A stretch of 64,000 nt of DNA from an uncultured Methanobrevibacter sp. (GCF_902764455.1 NZ_CACWVY010000018.1:36153-100152), one strand, 5' to 3'. Shown: positions 1 through 10,203, counted from the stretch's first letter. The notes: generated by a model not told the origin, from the letters alone. Numbers and translations are program-made.

Positions 1-1190
1 ATTCAGAAGATACATTATCTTCAATTAGAGTATGCAGGGCGTTAGGTGCAAAAATCAATGAAAAAGAGGATTATTTGGAGGTTATTGGAACTGGAGGTAA
101 GCTTCATAATTCTTCTCAAGAACCAATAGATTTGGCTAATTCAGGAACTACCTTAAGGCTGATGACATCAGTTTCCGCATTAAGCGATAATGAAGTAATC
201 TTAACTGGGGATGATTCACTTAAAACCCGTCCGATGGGACTGTTGATGGGTGCTCTAAATCCATTGGGTGTTGAATGTGAATCTTTAAACGATAATGAAA
301 AGGCACCAATTTTAATTAAACCGGGTTATCTTGGTGGTGATACCAATATTTATGGAAATGTTAGTTCACAATTCATTTCATCAATTTTGATATCTTCACC
401 TTTATCCAAATATGGTGTCACTTTATATGTTTTGCCTGAATTCAAGTCCAAGCCATATGTTAACATGACAGTTGACATAATGAGGAAATTCGGAGTGAAA
501 CTTCTAAAAGGATATTATTTAAAACATGATAATTGTGATAAGGACCATCAAAGCTGCAGAATTGATGAGTTCAAAGTTAAAAAACAAGATTATATTGCCT
601 GTGACTATACAGTTGAAGGGGATTATTCATCAGCATCATACTTGCTAGCTTTAATAGCAATCAACGGCGGTAAAGCCCGGATAAAGAATTTGTTTAGAGA
701 TTCAAAACAGGGAGATAAGTTTATTTTGGATATTCTTCAGAAAATGGGGGCCACTGTTGTTCGAGGTGAGGATTATGTTGAAATTGCATCTAAAGGTAAT
801 CTGAAAGCCATTGATGTTGATTTGTCAAATGCTCCTGATTTGCTGATTACTGTTGCAGTACTGGCTGCGATGGCTGAAGGCACTACCAATATTACAGGTG
901 TTGCTCATGCAAGAGTCAAGGAAACCGACAGGATTGACACTACTTGCAGAGAACTTGAAAAATTGGGCTGCAGATTAACCGAAAGGGAAGATGGAATGAG
1001 CATTACTGGTGGTGTGACCTCAGGTGTGGTTGATTCACATGGAGATCACAGGCTGGCAATGGCATTCAGTCTGATAGGTCTTAGACATGACATCGAAATT
1101 ACAAATGGTGAGGTCTTTGACGTGTCATTTCCAAACTTTATTGAAGCAATGGCTGAACTGGGCTTTGAATTGGAGTTAAAGAATGAATAA
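1..1190 (+). CDS. aroA: EPSP synthase (3-phosphoshikimate 1-carboxyvinyltransferase), 5' truncated by window edge
   Basis: Transfers enolpyruvate from PEP to shikimate-3-phosphate, the sixth step of the shikimate pathway, in the cytoplasm. The reading frame is open from base 3 and its first visible residues ([16 protein letters not shown]) already match the family, so the start lies outside the window; the TTG at 75 is not the start. The substrate-binding stretch [11 protein letters not shown] and the C-terminal [10 protein letters not shown] and [10 protein letters not shown] motifs are all present, so the visible part looks functional. The stop overlaps the next gene by 8 bases. Another shikimate gene, aroD, is at 28641 on the other strand, so the pathway is scattered. 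Confidence 0.95.
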   Translation, partial: SEDTLSSIRVCRALGAKINEKEDYLEVIGTGGKLHNSSQEPIDLANSGTTLRLMTSVSALSDNEVILTGDDSLKTRPMGLLMGALNPLGVECESLNDNEKAPILIKPGYLGGDTNIYGNVSSQFISSILISSPLSKYGVTLYVLPEFKSKPYVNMTVDIMRKFGVKLLKGYYLKHDNCDKDHQSCRIDEFKVKKQDYIACDYTVEGDYSSASYLLALIAINGGKARIKNLFRDSKQGDKFILDILQKMGATVVRGEDYVEIASKGNLKAIDVDLSNAPDLLITVAVLAAMAEGTTNITGVAHARVKETDRIDTTCRELEKLGCRLTEREDGMSITGGVTSGVVDSHGDHRLAMAFSLIGLRHDIEITNGEVFDVSFPNFIEAMAELGFELELKNE

Positions 1191-1812
1191 GGAAGAGCGT
1201 GTAATTAAATTAATTGAAGAGTTGGAAAGCGTTTTTGAAATAAGAACTTTTCTTGACCATGATCCGTACAAGGTATTAATCAGAACCATTTTGTCCCAAA
1301 GGACTCGTGATGAAAATACCGACCAGGCTACCAATAATCTGTTTGAAAAATATCCTGATATTTATGCTGTTGTTGATGCTCCGATTGATGATGTTAAAGA
1401 GTTAATCAGACCTGCAGGTTTTTATAATGTTAAAGCAGCCAGAATTCAGGAGGTTTCACAAATTTTAATTGACCAGTATGGCGGTGAAGTTCCGGATACT
1501 GTTGAGGAAATGATTAAACTTCCGGGAGTTGGAAGAAAAACAGCAAATTGTGTAATGGTTTTTGCTTTTGAACTTCCTGCAATTCCTGTTGATACTCATG
1601 TTCACAGAATATCAAACCGTTTGGGTTTGGTGGATACAAAAGATCCTGAAGATACTGAAGTGGAATTGTGCAAGATTGCTCCTGAGGAATTGTGGATTAA
1701 GCTTAATGATTTGATGGTTCAATTCGGTCAAAACATCTGTAAACCTATTTCTCCTCAATGTGAAATATGTCCCTGCACTGACATTTGTGATTATTTTGCC
1801 GAAAATATCTAA
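1183..1812 (+). CDS. nth: Endonuclease III, DNA glycosylase/AP lyase
   Basis: Base-excision repair enzyme that removes oxidised pyrimidines and nicks the abasic site. At 209 residues it has normal family length. The helix-hairpin-helix LPGVGRKTA carries the catalytic Lys (K119), and VDTHVHR carries the catalytic Asp (D137). Near the C terminus C186, C193, C196 and C202 form the C-x6-C-x2-C-x5-C ligand set of the [4Fe-4S] cluster. The ATG lies inside the end of aroA, so the two genes are probably cotranscribed and translationally coupled. Close relatives such as MutY-type glycosylases are less likely because the Lys/Asp pair and length fit Nth. Confidence 0.95.
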   Translation: MNKEERVIKLIEELESVFEIRTFLDHDPYKVLIRTILSQRTRDENTDQATNNLFEKYPDIYAVVDAPIDDVKELIRPAGFYNVKAARIQEVSQILIDQYGGEVPDTVEEMIKLPGVGRKTANCVMVFAFELPAIPVDTHVHRISNRLGLVDTKDPEDTEVELCKIAPEELWIKLNDLMVQFGQNICKPISPQCEICPCTDICDYFAENI

Positions 1813-1831
1813 TTTTTTTTAGTCAAGCCAA

Positions 1832-1887
1832 AACATTTATTAACTAAAACAGTGTTATATAACAATAGTTATAATAACATTAGTTAT
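1832..1887 (+). promoter_or_regulatory. cysK promoter with two ATAAC-N4-GTTAT operators
   Basis: A BRE/TATA-like stretch (CCAAAACATTTATTAA, TATA about 1835-1842) is followed by two perfect palindromes, ATAACAATAGTTAT at 1859-1872 and ATAACATTAGTTAT at 1874-1887, whose starts are 15 bp apart. They cover the expected transcription start about 25 bp after the TATA box, a typical archaeal repressor position. The same palindrome is in the metY promoter (7091-7179). The binding protein is not identified. Confidence 0.7.
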
Positions 1888-1952
1888 ATAACTTCAAAAT
1901 AACCCTTTTAATATACCGCAAAAAACAATAAATAAATAAGGAGAATAAAATT

Positions 1953-2900
1953 ATGGTAAATGTTCCAAAATTAAAAAGAGGTGTACTTGACAGTGTAACT
2001 GACGCAATTGGAAACACTCCAATTGTAAGATTAAACAATTTAACAAAAGACTTGGATGCTGAAGTCGATGTAAAAATCGAATCTTTCAACCCAACAGGTA
2101 GTGTAAAAGACAGAGTCGCTGTTGCAATGATTGAAGATGCAGAAGAAAAAGGTTTACTTAAACCTGGAGCTACAATCATAGAACCAACAAGTGGAAATAC
2201 CGGTATTGGTCTTGCATTTGCAGCTGCTGCAAAAGGTTATAAATTAATATTGACTATGCCTGAAACAATGTCTGTTGAAAGAAGAAAATTCTTAAGTATT
2301 TTAGGTGCTGAACTGGTTTTAACTCCTGGTGCAGATGGAATGGGTGGAGCTATTGCAAAAGCAAATGAATTGAATGAAGAAACTCCTGATTCCATTATTT
2401 TAGGCCAATTTGACAACCCTGCCAATGTTGAAATCCATGCAGAAACTACTGCTCAGGAAATATTAAGAGACACTGATGGGAATGTTGATATTGTAGTTGC
2501 GGGTGTTGGAACTGGAGGAACAATTACTGGAATTGGTAAAGTCTTAAAAGAAGAAGTTCCTGGTGTAAAAATTGTTGCAGTCGAACCAAAAGATTCACAG
2601 ACCCTTGGAAAAGGTGAAAAAGGACCTCACAAAATTCAAGGTATTGGTGCAGGATTTGTTCCGTCAATTTATGATGCAAGCGTAATCGATGAGATTATTC
2701 CAGTTGAAAATAAAGATGCAGGTGATACTTTATTAGCACTTGCTAAAAAGGAAGGTATTTTTTCCGGTATCTCATCAGGAGCAGCAACTTGGGCTGCTTT
2801 GGATTTAGCTAAAAAAGAAGAAAATAAAGGAAAAAGGATAATAGCAATTTTACCTGACAATGGTGAAAGATATCTCTCTGTTGATTGGTTATTTGAATAA
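1953..2900 (+). CDS. cysK: Cysteine synthase A (O-acetylserine sulfhydrylase)
   Basis: PLP enzyme making L-cysteine from O-acetylserine and sulfide. The 315-residue length is typical. NPTGSVKDR contains the Schiff-base lysine (K52). PTSGNTGIG binds the substrate carboxylate and GVGTGGTITG binds the PLP phosphate. The partner cysE follows after 56 bp, giving a complete serine-to-cysteine route. Many methanogens instead make cysteine on tRNA through Sep-tRNA, so the pair is physiologically informative. Regulation is probably through the two palindromes at 1859-1887. Cystathionine beta-synthase is a relative, but the absence of a CBS domain and the cysE neighbour favour CysK. Confidence 0.95.
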   Translation: MVNVPKLKRGVLDSVTDAIGNTPIVRLNNLTKDLDAEVDVKIESFNPTGSVKDRVAVAMIEDAEEKGLLKPGATIIEPTSGNTGIGLAFAAAAKGYKLILTMPETMSVERRKFLSILGAELVLTPGADGMGGAIAKANELNEETPDSIILGQFDNPANVEIHAETTAQEILRDTDGNVDIVVAGVGTGGTITGIGKVLKEEVPGVKIVAVEPKDSQTLGKGEKGPHKIQGIGAGFVPSIYDASVIDEIIPVENKDAGDTLLALAKKEGIFSGISSGAATWAALDLAKKEENKGKRIIAILPDNGERYLSVDWLFE

Positions 2901-2912
2901 GAATAATTATTT

Positions 2913-2926
2913 ATACTATATGTTAT
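2913..2926 (+). promoter_or_regulatory. Degenerate cys-type operator half-site before cysE
   Basis: ATACTATATGTTAT keeps the right half GTTAT and the spacing of the ATAAC-N4-GTTAT palindrome, with two mismatches in the left half. It overlaps a TATA-like stretch (TTATACTATA) 31 bp upstream of the cysE start. It may be a weak operator or a relic; in such AT-rich DNA one half-site alone is weak evidence. Confidence 0.25.
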
Positions 2927-2956
2927 AAATTCATAAGTATAATCTGAGGTTTATCA

Positions 2957-3664
2957 ATGTTTAAAAATTTGCGAGCAGAAATTCAAGCTATTAAAGATAA
3001 GGATCCCGCTGCAAGGTCTACATTAGAGATTTTCTTATGTTATCCTGGATTTTATGCTTTATTAATGCATAGAGTTAGTCATTGGCTATGGAATCATTCT
3101 TTAAAGCTTTTAGCTCGTATGAATTCAAATCTGGCTAGATTTCTTACAGGTATTGAAATTCACCCTGGTGCAACATTTGGTAAAAGAGTTTTTATAGACC
3201 ATGGTATGGGTGTTGTTGTTGGTGAAACAGCAATAGTTGGTGATGATGTACTGTTATATCAAGGGGTAATTCTTGGAGGAACAAGTACTGAAAAAACTAA
3301 AAGGCATCCTACTGTTGAAAAGGGAGTCATTATCGGAGCTGGTGCAAAAGTAATGGGGAATATTACTATAGGAGAATATTCTAAAATCGGTACTGGAGCA
3401 GTTGTTTTAAAAGATGTGCCTCCTGAATCAACTTGTGTTGGAGTTCCGGGTAGAATTGTTAAACGTAAAGGTGTACGTCACGAAGTAGTGGATTTAGACC
3501 ATGGTAAACTTCCAGATCCTGTTGCTGATGCAATTAGAACTCTTGAAAAACATCTCCAACAAACTGATAAGCATATTCAAATTTTATATGATAAAAACGA
3601 AATTTGTCTCGCTGAAGATATAAGGGATGAACAAGAAGATTTAGAGGATTTATTTAAAAAATAG
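2957..3664 (+). CDS. cysE: Serine O-acetyltransferase
   Basis: Acetylates L-serine with acetyl-CoA to give the substrate of CysK. The protein has an N-terminal helical segment, then a left-handed beta-helix of hexapeptide repeats from about residue 65 to 165. This includes [19 protein letters not shown] and the conserved GGTS loop and [10 protein letters not shown] strand. The final about 60 residues (to 235) are charged and helical. A GAGG ribosome site precedes the ATG. It follows cysK and precedes an HTH gene by 11 bp, so cysE and the regulator are probably one transcript. Confidence 0.94.
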   Translation: MFKNLRAEIQAIKDKDPAARSTLEIFLCYPGFYALLMHRVSHWLWNHSLKLLARMNSNLARFLTGIEIHPGATFGKRVFIDHGMGVVVGETAIVGDDVLLYQGVILGGTSTEKTKRHPTVEKGVIIGAGAKVMGNITIGEYSKIGTGAVVLKDVPPESTCVGVPGRIVKRKGVRHEVVDLDHGKLPDPVADAIRTLEKHLQQTDKHIQILYDKNEICLAEDIRDEQEDLEDLFKK

Positions 3665-3675
3665 AAGGGATTTTT

Positions 3676-4050
3676 ATGAAACCACCTTGTGAAATTGTAG
3701 TTTGGTATGTTATACCGGCTATTAGATCAGAATTGGCAAAAGAACTTTTGAATTTAGGAATGAAACAAAAGGATGTTTCTGAACTGATGGATATTACTCA
3801 ACCTGCGGTTTCCCAGTACATTACTGATAAACGGGGCAGTGGAATAAAACTTGATGATGATGTAAGGGCAATGATTCATGAATTTGCCAGCCAGTTATCC
3901 AAGGGTGAAGCTACAAAAGCTGATTTAATTCCACGCACATGTAATATTTGCAAAAATGTTAAAACAATTGATGTGTTAGAACAACTCAACATTGACAAAT
4001 CTGATCTTGGTGATGACTGTCGATCTTGTTTAGGGTCAGAAGCAAAATAG
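3676..4050 (+). CDS. XRE-type HTH regulator with C-terminal four-cysteine motif
   Basis: The 124-residue protein starts MKPPCEIVVWYVIPAIR, then has a clear helix-turn-helix at about residues 28-52 (GMKQKDVSELMDITQPAVSQ). A C-terminal CNIC...CRSC pair follows at about residues 93-117. The four cysteines plus Cys5 could hold zinc or an iron-sulfur cluster. I place it in the archaeal predicted-regulator group often listed as COG2522, with moderate certainty. It directly follows cysE by 11 bp and precedes tRNA-Cys, so it is the best local candidate for the protein that reads the ATAAC-N4-GTTAT operators. That link is inference from position only. Confidence 0.75.
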   Translation: MKPPCEIVVWYVIPAIRSELAKELLNLGMKQKDVSELMDITQPAVSQYITDKRGSGIKLDDDVRAMIHEFASQLSKGEATKADLIPRTCNICKNVKTIDVLEQLNIDKSDLGDDCRSCLGSEAK

Positions 4051-4123
4051 TAAAATTATAGAAAAAATAGTAAAGTATATAAGATATTAGTTACCAATAT
4101 TTTATTATACTTTATACTTTAAT

Positions 4124-4195
4124 GGCAAGTTTACCGAGTGGCTTAGGTGTGTGGCTGCAGACCATAATACGGGGGTTCAAATCCCTCACTTGCCT
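4124..4195 (+). tRNA. tRNA-Cys (GCA)
   Basis: Cloverleaf folded by hand: acceptor GGCAAGT (4124-4130) with ACTTGCC (4188-4194); D stem ACC/GGT; anticodon stem TGTGG/CCATA around the loop CTGCAGA with anticodon GCA at 4157-4159; four-base variable loop; T stem GGGGG/CCCTC with loop TTCAAAT. Base 73 is U, the cysteine identity discriminator. CCA is not encoded. It lies 31 bp before the cysS start, with a TATA-like TTTATTATAC about 23 bp upstream, so the tRNA and its own synthetase may be transcribed together. Confidence 0.95.
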
Positions 4196-4226
4196 TTTAT
4201 ATTACTTTTTTTCGAGGTTTATTTTT

Positions 4227-5576
4227 ATGGAAATTTATTCAACTTTAACTCGTAGTAAAGAGGATTTTGTAACTATTAATGAAAATAGGGTTAACTTATT
4301 TGTATGCGGGCCAACTGTTTATGATGATGCTCACATTGGACATGGAAGAACATACATTTCTTTCGACACAATAAAAAGATATTTGGAATTTAAAGGATAT
4401 GCTGTTTTTTATATTCAGAATGTAACTGATGTAGATGATAAAATCATCAACCGTTCAAAGGAAAGTGGAATTCCTGCTGATGTTCTTTCACGCAAGTTTG
4501 AAAAAAGATACCGTGAAGACATGCATAAATTGAATGTCAACGGTGTCAATCTGTTTGCAAGAGCAACAGACCATATGCCTGAAATCATAGATCAGATTCA
4601 AAGATTAATAGATAAAGGATTTGCATATGAAACTGAAGATGGAGTTTACTTTGAAATTGATAAGTTTGATGAATTCGGAAAATTATCAAACAGGAATGTT
4701 GAAGAGTTGGAATCTCATCGTGAAATAGCTGAAACCACCAAGAAAAATCAGCAAGATTTTGCATTGTGGAAAAAACGTGAAGACGTAGATGAACCTACCT
4801 GGCCTTCTCCATGGGGAGACGGAAGACCTGGATGGCACATTGAAGATACAGCTATTACCGAATACTACTTTGGAGAACAGTATGACGTTCACGGTGGAGG
4901 ATTGGATTTAATATTCCCTCACCATGAGGCTGAAATTACACAGATGGAAGCTGTAAGTGGAAAATCTCCAATGGTAAGGTACTGGTTGCACACTGGATTT
5001 TTAAATGTCAATGGAGAAAAAATGTCAAAATCACTCCATAATTTCATTACCATTCGTGAATTGCTTGAAAACTACGAACCGGATACATTCAGATTCTTTG
5101 TACTTTCAACTCACTACAGAAGTCCAATAGACTTTTCCAAAGATTCACTCCACCAGTCTGAAAGAAGTTTAGACAGGATTAGAAAATACTATGATCTTTT
5201 AGATGTTGAAGTGGAAGAAGAATTCAGTAGTGACTATGAGGTTTTAGCTAAATGGAGTAAAGAATTCTTTGACAGTATGGATGATGATTTTAACACTCCA
5301 AAAGCTATTGCGGCAATATTCGGATTAATCAATGATTCCAAAAATGATTTGGATAATTTATCTGATGATGATAAAATAGCTATCAAAGCATTCCTTGATG
5401 ATGCTGCTCATATTTTTGGTGTCAGTTTTGAGACTGAAGACGTTAATGCAGGATCTGATGATTTGCTTGATTTGATTTCAGAAGTAAGATCTGAACTAAG
5501 AGCTAACAAGCAATATGATTTATCTGATAAAATCCGTGATGGTCTACAGTCTTTAGGCTATGAAATTAATGATTAG
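4227..5576 (+). CDS. cysS: Cysteinyl-tRNA synthetase
   Basis: Class I synthetase charging tRNA-Cys, 449 residues. HIGH is at residues 36-39 and KMSKS at 265-269. Of the zinc ligands known from E. coli CysRS (Cys28, Cys209, His234, Glu238), this protein has Cys27, His232 and Glu236, but the Cys209 position is Asp207 (GWHIEDTAI). The ATG at 4227 follows a GAGGT ribosome site; the open frame continues upstream only because it reads through tRNA-Cys. The position directly behind tRNA-Cys and downstream of cysK-cysE gives a compact cysteine synthesis and charging cluster. Confidence 0.95.
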   Translation: MEIYSTLTRSKEDFVTINENRVNLFVCGPTVYDDAHIGHGRTYISFDTIKRYLEFKGYAVFYIQNVTDVDDKIINRSKESGIPADVLSRKFEKRYREDMHKLNVNGVNLFARATDHMPEIIDQIQRLIDKGFAYETEDGVYFEIDKFDEFGKLSNRNVEELESHREIAETTKKNQQDFALWKKREDVDEPTWPSPWGDGRPGWHIEDTAITEYYFGEQYDVHGGGLDLIFPHHEAEITQMEAVSGKSPMVRYWLHTGFLNVNGEKMSKSLHNFITIRELLENYEPDTFRFFVLSTHYRSPIDFSKDSLHQSERSLDRIRKYYDLLDVEVEEEFSSDYEVLAKWSKEFFDSMDDDFNTPKAIAAIFGLINDSKNDLDNLSDDDKIAIKAFLDDAAHIFGVSFETEDVNAGSDDLLDLISEVRSELRANKQYDLSDKIRDGLQSLGYEIND

Positions 5577-5598
5577 GGATATTTTTCCCTTTTTTTTC
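5575..5598 (+). terminator. Hairpin plus T tract after cysS
   Basis: AGGGA/TCCCT with a six-base loop overlaps the cysS stop codon and is followed by a run of eight T. The stem is short, so confidence is modest. Confidence 0.45.
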
Positions 5599-5714
5599 AA
5601 AGCATGATGTAACTTATTTTTAACATTTTTTAATTTTGGCTATTTTCATAAGTTATAATGCCTATAATTGAAAAATAATGGTTTTTAATACCCTATCGGT
5701 TATAAACGAAGCGA

Positions 5715-6857
5715 TTAATTGATATTAATTAACACATACTCGCATTTTGCTTCGTTTCTCATAGGCCATCCCCATCCTGTCAAACCGGATGATACGATTT
5801 GTTTCATATCTCCAATTTCATACTCTCCATAGTTTAAACGGCCGGTTAAATCGTATATCATTCCATAGGGAAATAGTTGTCCACCATGTGTATGGCCTGA
5901 AAGCTGCAAATCAACACCTTCTTGAGCATTTTTTTCATATTCAACAGGTTGGTGGTCCAATACTACAATATATTTGGATAAATCACTTTCATTAAAAATT
6001 TCATTCACATCCATTCTGTTAACTGAATTTTCCCATTCTGCATCGCTTCTTCCAACTAAAACAATGTCATTATTGATGGTGACCTTGGCATCATTCAATA
6101 TTTTTATTTTATTTTTTTCAATGGATTGATTTAGGTCACTATCTGTGAATGTTCTGTTTCCATTTACATAGTCCGTTGTATAAGGTTGTCTGTCATGGTT
6201 TCCAAAGATGTAATATGTTCCATATGTTGAGTTAATTTTTCCCAATTCCTCAAATATTTCTTCCATGCTGTCTTTGGTAGTTCTCTCATCAACAATGTCT
6301 CCACCCAAAACAACGATATCTGGTTTTAAATTATTCATTTTTGAAATGCTGTCCTTCACCAATTTGGTACTCTGTACAGTCCCATAATGAACATCACTAA
6401 CAAAAAGAATAGAATAAGATTTATTATCAATTTTTTCTGTTGTTAAATTATATTCGGTTAGTTCAATATGGTTCATTCCGTAAACACTTCCAAGGATAAT
6501 GACTGCAAAAAAGATTAGGGCCAACAATCCCTTTTTATGAATTTTTGGAATGAAATTCAGGTGTTTTTCTTTAATCAAATATTTTTGAATTATTCTTATC
6601 AAATCAGCTATTAAAGATGAAATAAACAGATAGAATATCAATATCGCTGCCATTGACCATATGTTTAGGCAAAATAGAAATGATATAATTGCAATTATGC
6701 TGCTTAATATGATTTGCTTATTTTTTGTTAAATTGACATTATTGAGAGAATATTTCACTCTGAAAAATGAATATGTTGCAATTAAAATGCCTAAAACTAT
6801 CCCCATAACTAAGTATTCTGGATAATATCCTAATGAAAAAAATTGTATGAGATTCAT
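5715..6857 (-). CDS. Membrane-anchored calcineurin-like phosphoesterase
   Basis: The 380-residue protein has about four hydrophobic segments in residues 10-130, then a metallophosphoesterase domain. Metal-binding motifs occur in order: DVHYG, GGDIVDE, GNHDRQ, DHQP and SGHTHGG. The arrangement resembles YkuE/YaeI-type phosphodiesterases, which act on lipid-like or cell-surface phosphoesters. Its substrate here is unknown. It is convergent with cysS and divergent from metY, sharing the intergenic region at 6858-7237, but its own promoter shows no perfect copy of the cys operator. Confidence 0.85.
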   Translation of the reverse strand: MNLIQFFSLGYYPEYLVMGIVLGILIATYSFFRVKYSLNNVNLTKNKQIILSSIIAIISFLFCLNIWSMAAILIFYLFISSLIADLIRIIQKYLIKEKHLNFIPKIHKKGLLALIFFAVIILGSVYGMNHIELTEYNLTTEKIDNKSYSILFVSDVHYGTVQSTKLVKDSISKMNNLKPDIVVLGGDIVDERTTKDSMEEIFEELGKINSTYGTYYIFGNHDRQPYTTDYVNGNRTFTDSDLNQSIEKNKIKILNDAKVTINNDIVLVGRSDAEWENSVNRMDVNEIFNESDLSKYIVVLDHQPVEYEKNAQEGVDLQLSGHTHGGQLFPYGMIYDLTGRLNYGEYEIGDMKQIVSSGLTGWGWPMRNEAKCEYVLININ

Positions 6858-7068
6858 AATTGTATTTAGATAAAATTAGTTATATAATTGTTAAGGTGGT
6901 TGTTTTATACAAAACTAAAACTTAATTTAACTTTCCAATCTTTAAAAATAAAAGGGTAAAAGTTATATGGGTGTAGAGGGTTATATCGCATTACATTTAA
7001 TGTTTGGTTTTTTTGGACATTATGATTTAATGATAAGTTTCAAGTTATGGCATAAATTTTTTACAAAT

Positions 7069-7202
7069 ATAACAATGTTTATATACTAAAATAACATATG
7101 TTATTGTTGTATAACATAAGTTATAATTTATTTTTTAGGTTTACCCAAACATTTATATATAAAAAATAACTATTGTTATATAGTGAATATAACACGTGAT
7201 AT
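7069..7202 (+). promoter_or_regulatory. metY promoter region with multiple ATAAC-N4-GTTAT operators
   Basis: Three perfect palindromes lie at 7091-7104, 7111-7124 and 7166-7179, with degenerate copies at 7069-7082 (ATAACAATGTTTAT) and 7189-7202 (ATAACACGTGATAT). Spacings of about 20-23 bp between neighbours put them on similar faces of the helix. Two TATA boxes are visible, GTTTATATA at about 7078 and TTTATATAT at 7152-7160, and each has operators near its expected start site. The rest of the gap from 6858 to 7068 shows no gene. Confidence 0.75.
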
Positions 7203-7231
7203 ATTTTACTGAAATCAAATTATTAAGGTGA

Positions 7232-8484
<1,253 letters not shown>

Positions 8485-8561
8485 GGTTACCTTTTAATCA
8501 CTTTAAATTTATATACTTTAAAATTTTTATTTTATAAAAAAAACAATTGGGAGATAAAGAA

Positions 8562-9770
8562 ATGTATTTAGATAACTCAGCAACTACTCAAGTTAGTGAG
8601 GAAGTTTTTAAAGAAATGGAACCTTATTTCACACAAGAGTTTGGAAACCCTTCAACTCTTTATGGATATGGTCGTGAATCCAAAAAGGCATTGGAATTAG
8701 CTCGTAAAAGAGTGGCTGATGCAATTAATGCAAAACCTGAAGAAATTTATTTCACAAGCGGAGGATCAGAATCCGACAATCTTGCAATCAAGGGTATTGC
8801 ATTTAAACTGCAGAAAAAGGGAAAACATATTATTACAACAAATATTGAACACCCTGCTGTTAAAAATACTTTAGGATTTTTGGAATCTCTTGATTTTAAA
8901 GTAACCTACTTGCCGGTAAACGAAAATGGTATAATTGAAATCGAAGATTTAAAAGAAGCTATTACTGATGAAACTATTTTGATTAGTGTAATGCATGCAA
9001 ACAATGAAATCGGTACAATCCAGCCTATTGAAGAGATAGGTAAAATTGCACGTGAAAATGGAATTAAATTCCATGTTGATGCAGTACAAAGTTTCGGAAA
9101 AATAGATGTGGATGTTGAGAAATTAAATATAGATTTACTTGCTTTATCTTCACATAAAATTAATGGTCCAAAAGGTGTTGGAGCATTATACATCAGAAAA
9201 GGAACCCGTGTCGTACCACTCATTCACGGTGGAGGACAGGAAAAAGGAATCAGAGGTGGAACTGAAAATGTTCCTGGAATTGTTGGGTTTGGAAAAGCTT
9301 GCGAATTAGCTGCCAATCAATTGGATGAACATTATGAAAAATTATCCTCAATTCGTGATGAACTTATTGATAAGGTATTGAGCACCATTCCTGAAGCATA
9401 CTTAAATGGTGATGAAGAGACAAGATTGCCAAACCTTGTTAACTTCAGATTTAAGGCTATTGAAGGTGAATCATTAATTCTTTTATTGGATGCTAAAGGA
9501 TATCAGGCTTCAACAGGTTCTGCATGTTCATCAAATACTCTGGAAGCATCACCTGTACTGACCGCATTAGGTTTAGACCCTGTAGATGTTCACGGATCAC
9601 TAAGAATATCACTTGCTCCTGAAAGTGATAATTTTGATGTAGATGAATTTGTAGGTATTGTTGCAGAATCAGTTAAAAGATTAAGACAAATGTCACCGTT
9701 GTGGAATCAGGAACTCGATTATGATAATATAATGTGTAGAAAGCATGAAGATAACTGTAGGAAGTGTTAA
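8562..9770 (+). CDS. iscS: Cysteine desulfurase (NifS/IscS type)
   Basis: Takes sulfur from cysteine as a persulfide for iron-sulfur cluster assembly. It has 402 residues. The PLP lysine is K199 (SSHKINGPKG) and the persulfide cysteine is C322 in STGSACSSN, the long-loop NifS/IscS pattern. The ATG at 8562 fits a GGGAG ribosome site; the TTG at 8547 lies within that site region. The C terminus ends MCRKHEDNCRKC, a Cys-rich tail that could bind metal. iscU starts 2 bp after the stop, so the two are an operon. Confidence 0.94.
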   Translation: MYLDNSATTQVSEEVFKEMEPYFTQEFGNPSTLYGYGRESKKALELARKRVADAINAKPEEIYFTSGGSESDNLAIKGIAFKLQKKGKHIITTNIEHPAVKNTLGFLESLDFKVTYLPVNENGIIEIEDLKEAITDETILISVMHANNEIGTIQPIEEIGKIARENGIKFHVDAVQSFGKIDVDVEKLNIDLLALSSHKINGPKGVGALYIRKGTRVVPLIHGGGQEKGIRGGTENVPGIVGFGKACELAANQLDEHYEKLSSIRDELIDKVLSTIPEAYLNGDEETRLPNLVNFRFKAIEGESLILLLDAKGYQASTGSACSSNTLEASPVLTALGLDPVDVHGSLRISLAPESDNFDVDEFVGIVAESVKRLRQMSPLWNQELDYDNIMCRKHEDNCRKC

Positions 9771-9772
9771 TT

Positions 9773-10147
9773 ATGGATTATTCAGAAAAAGTTATGGACC
9801 ACTTTGCAAATCCTAGAAACTGTAGAATGATGGAAGATGCAAATGGTGTTGGAACAGTTGGAAACCCAACCTGTGGAGACTTGATGACAATCTACATCAA
9901 AGTTAATGATGATGAAGTTATTGAAGATATTTCTTTCCAGACCTTTGGTTGCGGAGCTGCTATTGCAACCAGCAGTATGATTACTGAAATTGCTGTTGGA
10001 AAAACAATAGATGAAGCACTGCAAATTTCCAGAAATGATGTTGCAGAAGAATTAGACGGTCTTCCACCAATTAAAATGCATTGTTCAAATCTTGCAGCAG
10101 ACGGACTTCAGGCTGCAATTGAAAACTATAAAGAAAACAATCAATAA
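9773..10147 (+). CDS. iscU: Iron-sulfur cluster scaffold IscU/NifU N-terminal type
   Basis: Assembles clusters from the sulfur delivered by the adjacent desulfurase. The 124-residue protein has the three ligand cysteines C34 (NPTCGD), C60 (FGCGAAIA) and C104 (HCSNLA). The Asp that follows the first Cys by one residue, typical of IscU, is kept (CGD). There is no C-terminal NifU thioredoxin-like domain. The ATG at 9773 is preferred over the upstream in-frame codon at 9764, which lies inside iscS. Confidence 0.94.
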   Translation: MDYSEKVMDHFANPRNCRMMEDANGVGTVGNPTCGDLMTIYIKVNDDEVIEDISFQTFGCGAAIATSSMITEIAVGKTIDEALQISRNDVAEELDGLPPIKMHCSNLAADGLQAAIENYKENNQ

Positions 10148-10203
10148 TAATATATACTTTGTTAAATAAATTATCATTATCTTATTAAAGGAGATGTTTT
10201 ATT

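Noticed and set aside
1880..2179. Minus-strand open frame over the cysK start
   Set aside because: Opposite to a clear PLP enzyme gene; no ribosome site or family similarity.
4122..4226. N-terminal extension of the cysS reading frame
   Set aside because: It reads through the complete tRNA-Cys gene; the GAGGT site and family start support ATG 4227.
7137..7151. TTAGG...CCCAA near the metY TATA box as a DtxR-like site
   Set aside because: CCCAAAC is the BRE element shared by many promoters here and the palindrome is poor.
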